Positions 16,106 to 25,001 of a stretch of 57,820 nucleotides of DNA are shown one piece after another. Source of the stretch: Butyrivibrio sp. XPD2002 (GTDB lineage Bacteria > Bacillota > Clostridia > Lachnospirales > Lachnospiraceae); contig NZ_AUIY01000027.1 of assembly GCF_000423945.1 (NCBI RefSeq), positions 1 to 57,820 of the forward strand, in the 5' to 3' direction. The notes below the pieces were generated by a model. It had not been told where the DNA came from. It ran no database searches and saw only the letters and a program-made list of their open reading frames with translations. Position numbers and translations under genes: made by a program. Numbering within the stretch: the stretch's first letter is position 1; the number at the start of each line of letters is the position of its first letter.

Positions 16106-18598
16106 TTAATACTCCTTGGCAGGTGTCCAATGCTCCTGCCCATAAATATCTGTAATCTTGAAGGTCACACGTACCTTGCCATCACCAACTGTTGTGTTGG
16201 AAATGTGAAGATCTGCCATGCTTCCCTCCACAGTCAAAGTCTCACCAAGGTGATACTTATCCTGAAAGTTCTCATCATAGTCATAGAAATCGCAAACAAA
16301 ATCTATTCTATCACCAGTTTGCAGTTCTGTGAGATTTTTCGCAATGGTCTCTGTCTCACCCGTGGCATAATCGTAGCAAACACCTGCCACATATCCGTCT
16401 TCATTTTCTGAATCAAATATAAGGATAAGGTTAGCTCTTACATCGTTGATGAAGCAGGGAACTCTTCCCATTATTGCATAGCTGTCCTCATCTCCCTGAG
16501 TATCTATGCGAATGTACTCAACAGGCTGCTTATTTATTGATATCCATGTCCTGTCTGAAGGTGCAACAGGATTGCCGTCATCGTCGATATCATAGGAGTT
16601 ATCAAGTCCGAGGTCAACGTATCCTGTATCATCATCATAGAAAATATTTACATCAAGATTCTGAACAAGACTCCACTGCTCCTCTGACATCTGAATAACA
16701 TCTTCACCCTTGGAGTTAGTTGTCCATACAAACTGGTTATTGTCAAAGCTGTGCTCAGTTACATAGCTTGCCATTGTTTCCGCATCAATTCCTTTTCCAA
16801 AGAAGGAAGAATTGGATGCATCAAGTCCGGAGATTCCTGTTACTCCGCTGCTCATCATGCTTCCGAGAAGCTGAACCAGTACATCCTGACTGGATACGGA
16901 CTGACCCTGGCTGCTCATGTCTCCAAACAGACTTCCCATAGGTGACATGGTTCCGCCTGAAGCTACCTGACCTGCAACCTCCATTGACGCAAACTTCTGA
17001 ATACAGTCGGCATAGCTATCATCCATTCCTATAGCTTCATAGGTGCTTACCATACTGTCAACCTTGGAGGTCTTCTTATAAGGGAAGTATATGGAAAGGC
17101 CATAGGCATTTGTCATATTCTGACTTGTTCTGTTGTACTTTACGCAGCCCTTAAGAGCGTCCGCAAGCTCTTTTCCATCCTCTGTTCCCATATTGGAAGC
17201 AAGATGGATAAGATCAACCTGATCGATTTTCGATGATGAAGCAAACTCTCTTGCTTCTGATCTTGCATTTGCAACTACCTGATAATCCTTATCTGAAATC
17301 TTATCAGAGGTATCCTTTGCAAATTCCTTGAGCTCTGAAGGAACTGTGTTCTGAATCTCAGCAAGGTCTATAAGTGAAAGTGTTGTCTTTTGACCTCTGC
17401 AGGTTGTGGCACACACATCTGTGTATGTGTCAATTATCAGCTTCGCCAGGTCTATAGTTTCCATTGAAGGATTCTTGGAATAAGCGTTAAGCCAGTCTGT
17501 ATAGTACCAGCCAACTCCGGGCTCTGTCTCCTCTGAAGCTATCATGTAGTCAGCGTAGTTTGAAGCAACAAGGGCTGTCTCTACAGTAGCCATGAGGCAG
17601 GCATCAAAGCCTATAAAATCATAGGTTATTCCACTATCCTTAAGTGCCTTGTTGATTTCTGAAAGATCCATTGATCCTTCCCTTGCAAATTTCTCATCAT
17701 AACCATAGCCGCTTACAGATCCGCCGCCATGATCCCAGAAAATAAGGTCATATCTGTTTGCAGGAAAATTCTCTGCTGTCCACTTTATAAAGCCTGTAAG
17801 ATTTTCAGGCTTTGTCATGGCAGTCTCTCCAAGGTTATCCTTTAAAAGAGCAAGACCACCCTTCTTTACCTGATAAATCTGATTTGTCTTACTTGAAATA
17901 ACATTGTTCTGCCACTGCTTACAGCCACCTGTGTAAACAATGATGTTGATATTATCACTAATATCAGCGGCCATCATCTCCTGAAGATCTCTGGTGGCCA
18001 TCTGGCTTCTTGACTCAAGGTCTGTACCACACATATAGATCATGATTGTGGTTTTATCAGAGCCATCGCCGATTATATTAGTTCTTCTTTCTCTTGAGCC
18101 CTCTGCAACCTCTCTGTTAAGGACACCTGTGTTAGGTGACTCGCTCCAGGCACTGCTGGTCTGACCATAGTATCCCGTTCCTCCTCCAAGAAGAGTTCCG
18201 AGAAGTGATCCCATCTGAGATGTGCCCGTCTGGCTCTGTCCGCTTCCTGACTGACTGCCTGTACCTGTTGTTGTCGTAGTATTGGTAGTATTCTGGGTGG
18301 TTGTAGTCTGATGACTCTCCTGAGTATAGGTAGTGTCATCTCCTGAAAAGCCTCCCATAAGGCTTCCGATTCCGCCGCCACCTCCAAGAAGAAGTATAGC
18401 CAAAATTACTATAAGTGAAAGAGGACTTTTTCCGCCGCTTCTCTGGGGACCTCCGCCTCCGGTAGTACTTCCTCCCTTTCTTCCTGCGTAGCCATCACTT
18501 GATCCGACGGGACCTCCGCCCAGACCTTCACCTCTCTTATGGACTCCAACGCCTCCGTCCTCGATGTTCTTTTTTCTTCTTACCGGCTTATCTGCCAT
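16106..18598 (-). CDS. Membrane-anchored clostripain-like (C11) cysteine protease
   Basis: C11-family protein. The catalytic dyad is visible: His in FWDHGGGSV (about 289) and Cys in GFDACLMATVE (about 332). The N-terminus is Gly/Arg/Lys-rich, followed by one membrane helix (LSLIVILAILLL, about 61-72) and a Thr/Ser/Gln/Gly-rich linker, so the protease faces outside. The region after about 560 is a second, beta-rich part of unknown kind. 830 residues; AAGGGGAG precedes the ATG. It lies behind three other envelope genes on the same strand. Clostripains cut after Arg; specificity here is unknown. Confidence 0.85.
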   Translation of the reverse strand: MADKPVRRKKNIEDGGVGVHKRGEGLGGGPVGSSDGYAGRKGGSTTGGGGPQRSGGKSPLSLIVILAILLLGGGGGIGSLMGGFSGDDTTYTQESHQTTTTQNTTNTTTTTGTGSQSGSGQSQTGTSQMGSLLGTLLGGGTGYYGQTSSAWSESPNTGVLNREVAEGSRERRTNIIGDGSDKTTIMIYMCGTDLESRSQMATRDLQEMMAADISDNINIIVYTGGCKQWQNNVISSKTNQIYQVKKGGLALLKDNLGETAMTKPENLTGFIKWTAENFPANRYDLIFWDHGGGSVSGYGYDEKFAREGSMDLSEINKALKDSGITYDFIGFDACLMATVETALVASNYADYMIASEETEPGVGWYYTDWLNAYSKNPSMETIDLAKLIIDTYTDVCATTCRGQKTTLSLIDLAEIQNTVPSELKEFAKDTSDKISDKDYQVVANARSEAREFASSSKIDQVDLIHLASNMGTEDGKELADALKGCVKYNRTSQNMTNAYGLSIYFPYKKTSKVDSMVSTYEAIGMDDSYADCIQKFASMEVAGQVASGGTMSPMGSLFGDMSSQGQSVSSQDVLVQLLGSMMSSGVTGISGLDASNSSFFGKGIDAETMASYVTEHSFDNNQFVWTTNSKGEDVIQMSEEQWSLVQNLDVNIFYDDDTGYVDLGLDNSYDIDDDGNPVAPSDRTWISINKQPVEYIRIDTQGDEDSYAIMGRVPCFINDVRANLILIFDSENEDGYVAGVCYDYATGETETIAKNLTELQTGDRIDFVCDFYDYDENFQDKYHLGETLTVEGSMADLHISNTTVGDGKVRVTFKITDIYGQEHWTPAKEY

Positions 18599-18663
18599 TT
18601 TCTCCCCTTCCTCTTTCCATACCGGTCATTTCTTATGAAAAGATTTACATACCAAAAATATTT

Positions 18664-19773
18664 TTATAAATCTGCTGTATAGATTTTCTTTCCGAAATTA
18701 TCGCAGATATATAATCTTCTTCCCTGTATGCATATCCCAATAGGTGACACCAGCTCTGCATCTGGAATTCTCTCATCCACAATGTTAAGGGTACTTACCT
18801 GTCCGCCCTTAATTAAACGAACCGCGCTGTTAACAGTATCAGCAACAAAAACTGTTCCATCTCCAGCAACAGCTATTCCCTTTGGTGATGAAAAGGATGC
18901 TTCAGGTGTTGCTCCGTCCTTAAAGCCCTCTTCTCCGTTTCCTGCCACAAGCTCAATATCACTGCTACTCTTTTTAGAGCTGACATCAGTGGCATTTACT
19001 TTTATAATTCTGTTTTTTCCTGTTTCTGCTATATATAAATAGCCTGAATTAAAGCTAAGTCCCATGGGGCTGTCCAGTCCATCAATAAAGGTGGAAACTG
19101 TTCCATCCTCTGAAACTATTTTTACTGAATCTGAATGAGTATCGGAAACAAAAAGATGTCCTGTTCCGTCGGAGGTAATTCCGGTTGGATAGTTATACTC
19201 ATCAGTTCCGTTTGCAGAATTAATGGTATCAACCCTGTCATCGTTTATAAGTCGTATCACATTATTTTCTGTATCAGATACCGCGATTCCACCAAGGAAA
19301 GGTGTCACAGTCCAGGGCAATTTGAAAAGTGCTTCTGTCAATGACGCATCATTATAACCACCCTGGGGTTTATCATAGATATCCCTTGAGCTGTCCGCTC
19401 CTGCCAAAATATCTATTCCGTCAGCAGATGCCTTCCACACACATTTAGAAAAAGAATCCGTTATATAAAGGCAGCCGTCATAGCTGCAAATTCCGCAGGG
19501 CTCCATCGTATCAGGAAGGTCAGATAGGTCAAAATCTATAGTAGCTTCATCAGTGTCTATGCTGACATCTCCTATTCCTCCAAGTCCTGTATCTGAAAGA
19601 GAACCTGTGTCATAAAGCTCTTCCTCTGCCGTTTCCCCCTGTTCCTCCGCAGCCTTCTCAGAACCCTTTTCCTTAAAAAGACCGCAGGCAACCATAGTTA
19701 CGGTAAAGGCTGTAATTATCAGTACAATTACAAGCAAAACCCATTTCAAGCCGTTTTTCTTTTTCTTATTCAT
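18664..19773 (-). CDS. NHL-repeat beta-propeller protein, membrane-anchored
   Basis: A short basic N-terminus, a hydrophobic helix ending in MVACG (signal anchor or lipoprotein Cys about 31), an acidic linker, then an NHL-type propeller from about residue 80 to the end: repeated units such as GICSYDGCLYITDS, GITSDGTGHLFVSDTHSD and GIAVAGDGTVFVADTVNS. Such propellers bind proteins or sugars outside the cell; the ligand is unknown. GGGGGAT precedes the ATG. The 113-bp gap before it contains TATAAT at about 19856-19861 and could hold a promoter with a poor -35. Confidence 0.8.
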   Translation of the reverse strand: MNKKKKNGLKWVLLVIVLIITAFTVTMVACGLFKEKGSEKAAEEQGETAEEELYDTGSLSDTGLGGIGDVSIDTDEATIDFDLSDLPDTMEPCGICSYDGCLYITDSFSKCVWKASADGIDILAGADSSRDIYDKPQGGYNDASLTEALFKLPWTVTPFLGGIAVSDTENNVIRLINDDRVDTINSANGTDEYNYPTGITSDGTGHLFVSDTHSDSVKIVSEDGTVSTFIDGLDSPMGLSFNSGYLYIAETGKNRIIKVNATDVSSKKSSSDIELVAGNGEEGFKDGATPEASFSSPKGIAVAGDGTVFVADTVNSAVRLIKGGQVSTLNIVDERIPDAELVSPIGICIQGRRLYICDNFGKKIYTADL

Positions 19774-19886
19774 AGCATCCCCCTGTTCGTTTAAATCATA
19801 CCTATGCTAAATGAATATCTGTCCCAGCTTAATTTTCATATAATCTTAACTTATATTATAGCTGAAAATGCGCATTTCTGCAGGGT

Positions 19887-21344
19887 TTATTCTTTCCAAT
19901 AAGAATTTAATTCCTTTGTTTCCCACTTTTTTAGACGAACACCATCATAGGTGTGAGCAACATAGAAAATGGCCTCTTCACCTGTTTTTGTAGCCTTATC
20001 TTTTCCCTGATCTGCCCTGAAATTCCCGAGAGAATAATAGACTAATAGCTTTCCTCCATCCTCTTTATCTATGAGCTCCGTCTTTTGCACTACATGTGGA
20101 TGAGTTCCAATTATCACATCTGCCTCCGTCTTTGAAAATAGCTCAGCCATCTCCTTTTGTTCTTTGCTTATGTCCTTACTGTATTCATCACCCCAATGCA
20201 CGAATACCACTATAAAATCTGCTTCTTTTCCGGCTTTATCAATGTCACCTATTACCTTTTTCTTTTCGGCATCTGTCCTTGGAAGGTAGTGAACTGCAAA
20301 GGGATATTTATCGGTCACATCTATGTCGTTTGTTCCATAGGTATATGAAAAAAGTGCAAATCTTATACCGTTCCTGCTTATAATCTCATAGGGCTTATAT
20401 TCTTTATCAGAGCTGTTCTGGATTCCCACGCAGGTAATCTTGTTTTCTTTATAAAAATCTGTCGTTACATCTATTCCATAAATACCTTTATCAAGGGCAT
20501 GGTTATTAGCACACACTGCTATGTCAAAGCCAGCATTTTTAATAGCTTCTCCTACAGCAAGAGGTGACCCAAAGCTTGGGTACCCAGATACAGCACTATT
20601 TTTATCCACAAGAATTGTCTCCGCGGCAATTGCTGCGATGTCTGCTTCCTCTATTTCTTTTTTAAAGGGTTTATATAAAAAGTCATAGCTTCCCTTTTCT
20701 TTTCTTGCCGCGTATTGGTAAATCTCTTCGTGGATAATGTTATCCCCAAAGGCGATGAATTTAACTTCATTATTTATATTCTTAAGTCCAAAAGATTCCC
20801 ACATCCAAAGGGCACAGTTTTCATCTATATCCTCAGTAAGAAGTATGGCATTGTCCTTCTCCATGAGCTTCATTCTTGTGACCTGTCTTCCTATGTCGGA
20901 GGCAAACCACTTTGCGGACACCTTGCCTTCACTTCCTATGTCGTAAATTCCAATGTGCTGAGAAAAACTATCCTCATCACCCTTTACCCAGAAGGGTTTA
21001 TCCTTTCCGTATCTTCCCTTTTTCCACAAAAGAAGGATCAGCTCTTCGTCGCCGTTTCTGTCGATATCTGTGATAAATTCATCCTGAACAAGATAATCTT
21101 CTTTGCTCTCCCAGAGTGTCTTACCTTTACCGTCCTTATATATCACATGCTTATCTGAAAGCTCGAAGACCTTTTTGTCGCTGGTCTTTAGCTCTTTTTC
21201 CTGAAAGGAAACCCACCCAGGTATCTCTTCATTTTCAGACGCGGCCGCTTTTACTGTAGTTAAATTTGTTGTTATATAAATGGCTGCCGCTATAAGAAGC
21301 AGCAGCCATTTTGATGTTGTTATTTTTGGCATATTATTTTTCAT
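19887..21344 (-). CDS. CapA-family protein (poly-gamma-glutamate synthesis-like metallophosphatase fold)
   Basis: Secreted or anchored protein: signal segment KWLLLLIAAAIYITT, then about 170 residues of unknown N-domain (VCBS-like IDRNGDEELILLLW), then the CapA domain with IAFGDNIIHEE, ICANNHALDKG-type AVCANNHALDKG, FVHWGDEY and IGTHPHVVQ. CapA domains have a metallophosphoesterase fold and act in surface polymer assembly; no capB/capC is near. I start at 21344, two bases after the upstream stop (TGATAATG), so translation is coupled; an in-frame ATG at 21374 lies within the preceding gene without a ribosome site. Confidence 0.85.
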   Translation of the reverse strand: MKNNMPKITTSKWLLLLIAAAIYITTNLTTVKAAASENEEIPGWVSFQEKELKTSDKKVFELSDKHVIYKDGKGKTLWESKEDYLVQDEFITDIDRNGDEELILLLWKKGRYGKDKPFWVKGDEDSFSQHIGIYDIGSEGKVSAKWFASDIGRQVTRMKLMEKDNAILLTEDIDENCALWMWESFGLKNINNEVKFIAFGDNIIHEEIYQYAARKEKGSYDFLYKPFKKEIEEADIAAIAAETILVDKNSAVSGYPSFGSPLAVGEAIKNAGFDIAVCANNHALDKGIYGIDVTTDFYKENKITCVGIQNSSDKEYKPYEIISRNGIRFALFSYTYGTNDIDVTDKYPFAVHYLPRTDAEKKKVIGDIDKAGKEADFIVVFVHWGDEYSKDISKEQKEMAELFSKTEADVIIGTHPHVVQKTELIDKEDGGKLLVYYSLGNFRADQGKDKATKTGEEAIFYVAHTYDGVRLKKWETKELNSYWKE

Positions 21345-21346
21345 TA

Positions 21347-23671
21347 TCACTTTATACGATAGCTTGTTGTCCATTCAGGCTTATCAGGTACATCCTCTGA
21401 CTCAACCCAGTTCCAGTCGTCATCGAGATGTCCGCCTGAAAGTCTCTCTCTCCATTCGGAGTCTGTCATTCTCTCATTGATCGGAACGGTGAACTGATAG
21501 AAGCTGTATGCACTTCCACTTCCTACATGGAGCTCACCATCGATAGGGAATACTACATAGATTATATCTGCTTTTCCTGAACCAACCTCAAGAACAGAAC
21601 CGTTAGGATCTGTCGCAATGTCAGCTACTACCGGGCAGGGTGCCTGATAACTGTAAACTATGCTATCTTCACTATCCTTATTTACTTCAAGCCAGAAGTG
21701 CTCAAGACTTCCGCCGTAGGATCTTATAAACTCATAGTCATCATCAGTAAGTGACTCATTCTTTAATTCCTTTTCAGAAATCTCAATAAGTCTCATTGCC
21801 AGTTCTGAGAGAAGCTCAAGATTCTTCTTATCATCTGCATCAAGCATCTTGAAATTATCAAGACCTTCCTTAGTCTTGTTAGATAAGAATACGAATCTGC
21901 TGTAAACAACAGGCTCTGGATCTACATATCCTCTGTCATCAGGAATCTCCTCGTCGCCGGGGCCTCCCATTTCTGCCATAACCTGCTTAGCATAAAGTAT
22001 AGTGTCATGCTTTAATTCAGCGTAAGAGCCTGCGAAGGTTTCAAGATCCTTCTTTTCCCATTCATCTGACTTCATGTAGGACGGATAACCATCACCCTTT
22101 TTCTCGAAAAGAGGTCTTAATGTATTAAGCCATCCCGAGTACAAACTTGCATTCCATAATGCAGAGTCATTTCCGTCATAGATAGTTTGCATTGTTGTAA
22201 GATTGTCTGTATAGTTCTTGAACTTTGTGTCACCCTTATCTTCAAGTATCTTAAGGGCTGTTTCAGAACCAAGAGTTGCAGCCGTATCAAGTGTATCAGG
22301 AAGGTATCTTAATTCACCTTCATCATTTTCTTTTACTGACTGATATACCAGGCGCTGCATAATTGCTGCATCTATGGTGAATCTCTGTCCCATAAATCTG
22401 AAGGATGAAATAACTGATTCCTCATCCTCATAAACAGGAATAGAATTTATCTTCGGAGGTGCAAGATTCTTTATTTCATTTTTTACCTTATCAAAAGCGC
22501 CACTATCAGATGTCAGATCTGAAGCCTCCGGAATTTTTCCATAGCTCTTCTGCAATATATCTGAGAACTCTGCATATCCAGGATCATCTGATGCACCTGC
22601 AAAGAAGCTTGTTATTTCATAAATGCTCATCCAGTCATCCGGATTCTCAGCAATTCCCATTGTGATCAGCATTGAGCTTTTAAGGGTATCATCATTATCT
22701 ACTTCGAAGGCCATTCTTCCATACATCATCATAGCTCGGAAATATTTTTCAAGCTTTTCATCACCCTCATAATATCCCCTTGGCTTGTACTGTGAATAAT
22801 CTTCCTTAACTCCCGATATCAGGGATTCTTCTATTCCCTCAGCCTTCATGATCCTGTCGTATTCTGTTTTTACATCATCAGTAAGTTCACTATTACTGAT
22901 AGGTGCTTCAACTGAATCGTCCTGAAGGAGTGAACCAAGATAAAAGAACTTTAAATTTCTAAGAGCAGCATTTTCAAAATCTGTTCCCTTTAATTCCTCA
23001 TACTGCTTTGCTGATGCCTCGAGCATCTGCGCACTTAAGCTCTGAAGCCTATCTGTAATGTAATTAGTTTCTGTCTTTTTCATAAGATAAGCAAAGTAGA
23101 GATGATAGGTGTGCATCAGAGAATCAACCGTAACAAAATTAGGAAAATAGTTATAACGGTTTCCCTCATATACATCAAAGAATTCGTCATGCCCTGATTC
23201 TCTTACTACAAACATATTCTCAGCAAGACCTTTTCTGAAATCCTCTACATGATTGTATTCACTTTCTTCCTTCGGGTCGAAAAGATATTCAAATTTTTTA
23301 TCATAAACAATATTGGAAAGATCAGGCTCTACCTGATAATCAGGTATACTTGGCACAAGATTTTCATCATAGTAGTTTTCTATCTCATCGCCAAGAAGTG
23401 AAAGTCTTTTTGTTTCACCGGTCGCAGTAGTTTCAGATGCATTTTCCTCCTCTGCTACTTCTGTTTCTTCAGTCTGTTCTGCTTCCTGTTCTTTTTCTTC
23501 TGTTTCCTTTACCTCTTCTTTTGTCTCTTCCTTTTTTTCTTCTACCGTATCATTATTGTTAGTAGTTTCCTCTTTTGCAGGTGCTTCATTATTATTAGAA
23601 TTGTTACCTGCAGCACAACCGGACACAACTATTGATAAAGTAAGAATCATTGAAATAATCTTCTTTTTCAT
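21347..23671 (-). CDS. DUF3160-type secreted lipoprotein
   Basis: Lipoprotein: MKKKIISMILTLSIVVSGC with lipobox VSGC, then a Glu/Thr-rich low-complexity linker (about 25-85), then a large all-helical domain. The stretch PSIPDYQVEPDLSNI, NRYNYFPNFVTVDSLMHTYHLYF and the long helical remainder match what I know of DUF3160; function is not established. 774 residues from 23671, where GAGGG precedes the ATG; an earlier ATG at 23689 lacks a site. First gene of the minus-strand envelope run and translationally coupled to the CapA-like gene. Confidence 0.8.
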   Translation of the reverse strand: MKKKIISMILTLSIVVSGCAAGNNSNNNEAPAKEETTNNNDTVEEKKEETKEEVKETEEKEQEAEQTEETEVAEEENASETTATGETKRLSLLGDEIENYYDENLVPSIPDYQVEPDLSNIVYDKKFEYLFDPKEESEYNHVEDFRKGLAENMFVVRESGHDEFFDVYEGNRYNYFPNFVTVDSLMHTYHLYFAYLMKKTETNYITDRLQSLSAQMLEASAKQYEELKGTDFENAALRNLKFFYLGSLLQDDSVEAPISNSELTDDVKTEYDRIMKAEGIEESLISGVKEDYSQYKPRGYYEGDEKLEKYFRAMMMYGRMAFEVDNDDTLKSSMLITMGIAENPDDWMSIYEITSFFAGASDDPGYAEFSDILQKSYGKIPEASDLTSDSGAFDKVKNEIKNLAPPKINSIPVYEDEESVISSFRFMGQRFTIDAAIMQRLVYQSVKENDEGELRYLPDTLDTAATLGSETALKILEDKGDTKFKNYTDNLTTMQTIYDGNDSALWNASLYSGWLNTLRPLFEKKGDGYPSYMKSDEWEKKDLETFAGSYAELKHDTILYAKQVMAEMGGPGDEEIPDDRGYVDPEPVVYSRFVFLSNKTKEGLDNFKMLDADDKKNLELLSELAMRLIEISEKELKNESLTDDDYEFIRSYGGSLEHFWLEVNKDSEDSIVYSYQAPCPVVADIATDPNGSVLEVGSGKADIIYVVFPIDGELHVGSGSAYSFYQFTVPINERMTDSEWRERLSGGHLDDDWNWVESEDVPDKPEWTTSYRIK

Positions 23672-23817
23672 AAAGTTTCCCTCTTTCATAATTGTCTAAA
23701 ATGAAATTCCGTTTTTGTGATAACCATAAAAAGTATATCATAAATTTATAATCTCTTTGCCTTGTTTATATAAAATTTATAAAGGAATGAGATTTCTCCC
23801 ATTCCAATAAAAAAAAA

Positions 23818-23838
23818 GAAGCCTCATTATGAGACTTC
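23818..23838 (-). terminator. Terminator of the tRNA transcript
   Basis: GAAGTCTCAT / ATGAGGCTTC hairpin followed on the minus strand by a run of nine T (23809-23817). It closes the unit tRNA-Arg plus tRNA-like copy. Confidence 0.85.
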
Positions 23839-23848
23839 GAAAAATGAA

Positions 23849-23922
23849 CGTTCCCGATGTGATTCAAACACACGACCTTATGCGTTTTGGTCGGCAGATC
23901 TATACTGCCGGCTAGGTTGAAC
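23849..23922 (-). pseudogene. Decayed tandem copy of tRNA-Arg (tRNA-like element)
   Basis: A 74-base unit of exactly the length of the neighbouring tRNA. Bases 45-74 repeat those of tRNA-Arg with one change, C56 to U in the T-loop, which breaks the invariant G19-C56 contact. The 5' half keeps GTTC at the start and a GATAGA-like block but the anticodon stem (GCCGA versus GCATA) cannot pair. It does form other helices: GGCAG/CTGCC and GACC/GGTC. It would be transcribed with the tRNA. Not expected to be charged. Confidence 0.7.
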
Positions 23923-23995
23923 GTTCCCGATGTGATTCGAACACACGACCTTCCGCTTAGGAGGCGGACGCTCTATCCAGCTGAGCTACGAGAAC
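23922..23995 (-). tRNA. tRNA-Arg, anticodon CCU (codon AGG)
   Basis: Full cloverleaf: acceptor GTTCTCG/CGGGAAC (one G-U), D-arm GCTC/GAGC, anticodon stem TCCGC/GCGGA with loop CTCCTAA, T-arm GTGTG/CACAT with loop TTCGAAT, discriminator G. CCA is not encoded. One base is shared with the following tRNA-like copy. Confidence 0.95.
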
Positions 23996-24017
23996 AACTG
24001 TTTTACAACACCAAAAT

Positions 24018-24046
24018 ATCTTATCATAGGAGAAGTACAAGTTCAA
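24018..24046 (-). promoter_or_regulatory. Probable tRNA-Arg promoter, overlapping a perfect hairpin
   Basis: Minus strand: -35 TTGAAC (24041-24046), 17-bp spacer, -10 TAAGAT (24018-24023), start near 24011, 16 bases before the tRNA. The -35 lies in the loop of the 12-bp perfect inverted repeat 24026-24037/24047-24058. Confidence 0.55.
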
Positions 24047-24058
24047 TACTTCTCCTAT
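24026..24058. terminator. 12-bp perfect inverted repeat after the DUF3881 gene
   Basis: ATAGGAGAAGTA / TACTTCTCCTAT with a 9-base loop, just past the DUF3881 stop. As a minus-strand terminator its U-tract is poor (GATAAGATATTTT); the plus strand has TTTCATTT. Likely an mRNA 3' end or stabiliser. Confidence 0.5.
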
Positions 24059-24064
24059 TTTCAT

Positions 24065-24949
24065 TTAATTTTCCGGATAATTTACATATCCCTGCATCCA
24101 GATTGTTCCCTTAAATCTTCTTCCGGGAACAGGTTCACCGAGCAGATCCTTTTTATTTATACATACATCAAAGATAAGCTCGTTACAGTTGATGGTCATT
24201 ATCTCCAGAGTCTGTCCTGTGAGACTGTTAGTCTCCTCATGGCATTCCATGATTTCTCCCATAACTGAATACTGATCGCACTCCACACCGAAGGGCATAA
24301 AGTAGTTATCCACAATTGTATAAATATCTGTGGTTTTTATCTGCTTTGAGATTGCACTATATGTATCCATATCCTCTATTGAAAGAGATTCCATTGCTGA
24401 CTCATCACCTTTTCTTGCTTTGTGCATGAGCTTTTCTCTTTCACGGATTCTTTTTCTTGCAAAATTTTTATCGCTATCTGTTTTTGCAATTGGCATCATT
24501 ATCGTTCCCTTAAGTGAAAGGGCGGATAATGTAAGTGAGGTTCCTTTGATTGGGAATCTGTTTTCATTCTGGATCTTGATATATGGAATCATGTTCTGCA
24601 GATAGAAAATTATTGTTACACCTACACGAAGGTCATCACACACTCCGGCATAGGATTCCTTAGAAGAATGCCTTGAGACTGTGATATCCTCTTCGGTAGT
24701 AACATTGGTTCCTCTGATGTAGGGGTAATAATAATCATATAAGAATTTATCGTTCTCATTGAATTCACCGCAGACACAGATTCCTATACGGTCAGTGAAA
24801 TCCTTGCAGAATTCTCCTATAAGCTTTTCACCATCCTTAGTAACATAGGATCTTGTATCAGCCTGTTGAACTGTCATGGCAATCAGCTGCTGAATGTCTT
24901 CTCTGCTTTTGAAGTTTTCGAAGCCTATTGCTCTTAAATAATTGTGCAT
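24065..24949 (-). CDS. DUF3881-like protein of Lachnospiraceae
   Basis: A 294-residue soluble protein beginning MHNYLRAIGF, which I associate with DUF3881, a family of unknown function common in Lachnospiraceae. No signal, membrane segment or catalytic motif is evident; it is mixed alpha/beta with a Lys/Arg-rich helix near 165-185. Start at 24949 is fixed by a strong GGAGGTG 7 bases upstream, which overlaps an in-frame GTG at 24958. Follows serS by 52 bp in the same direction. Confidence 0.75.
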   Translation of the reverse strand: MHNYLRAIGFENFKSREDIQQLIAMTVQQADTRSYVTKDGEKLIGEFCKDFTDRIGICVCGEFNENDKFLYDYYYPYIRGTNVTTEEDITVSRHSSKESYAGVCDDLRVGVTIIFYLQNMIPYIKIQNENRFPIKGTSLTLSALSLKGTIMMPIAKTDSDKNFARKRIREREKLMHKARKGDESAMESLSIEDMDTYSAISKQIKTTDIYTIVDNYFMPFGVECDQYSVMGEIMECHEETNSLTGQTLEIMTINCNELIFDVCINKKDLLGEPVPGRRFKGTIWMQGYVNYPEN

Positions 24950-25001
24950 GGATTTCACCTCCTCTCTAATTTATATTTTTGCATTTTGTATTTTTAAATA
25001 A

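Noticed and set aside
21347..23689. Long open frames antisense to the large genes
   Set aside because: They lack ribosome sites, have biased shadow composition, and lie opposite well-supported genes; treated as shadows throughout the window.
23849..23922. A second functional tRNA
   Set aside because: The anticodon stem cannot pair, positions 5-7 of the acceptor do not match, and the invariant C56 is lost.
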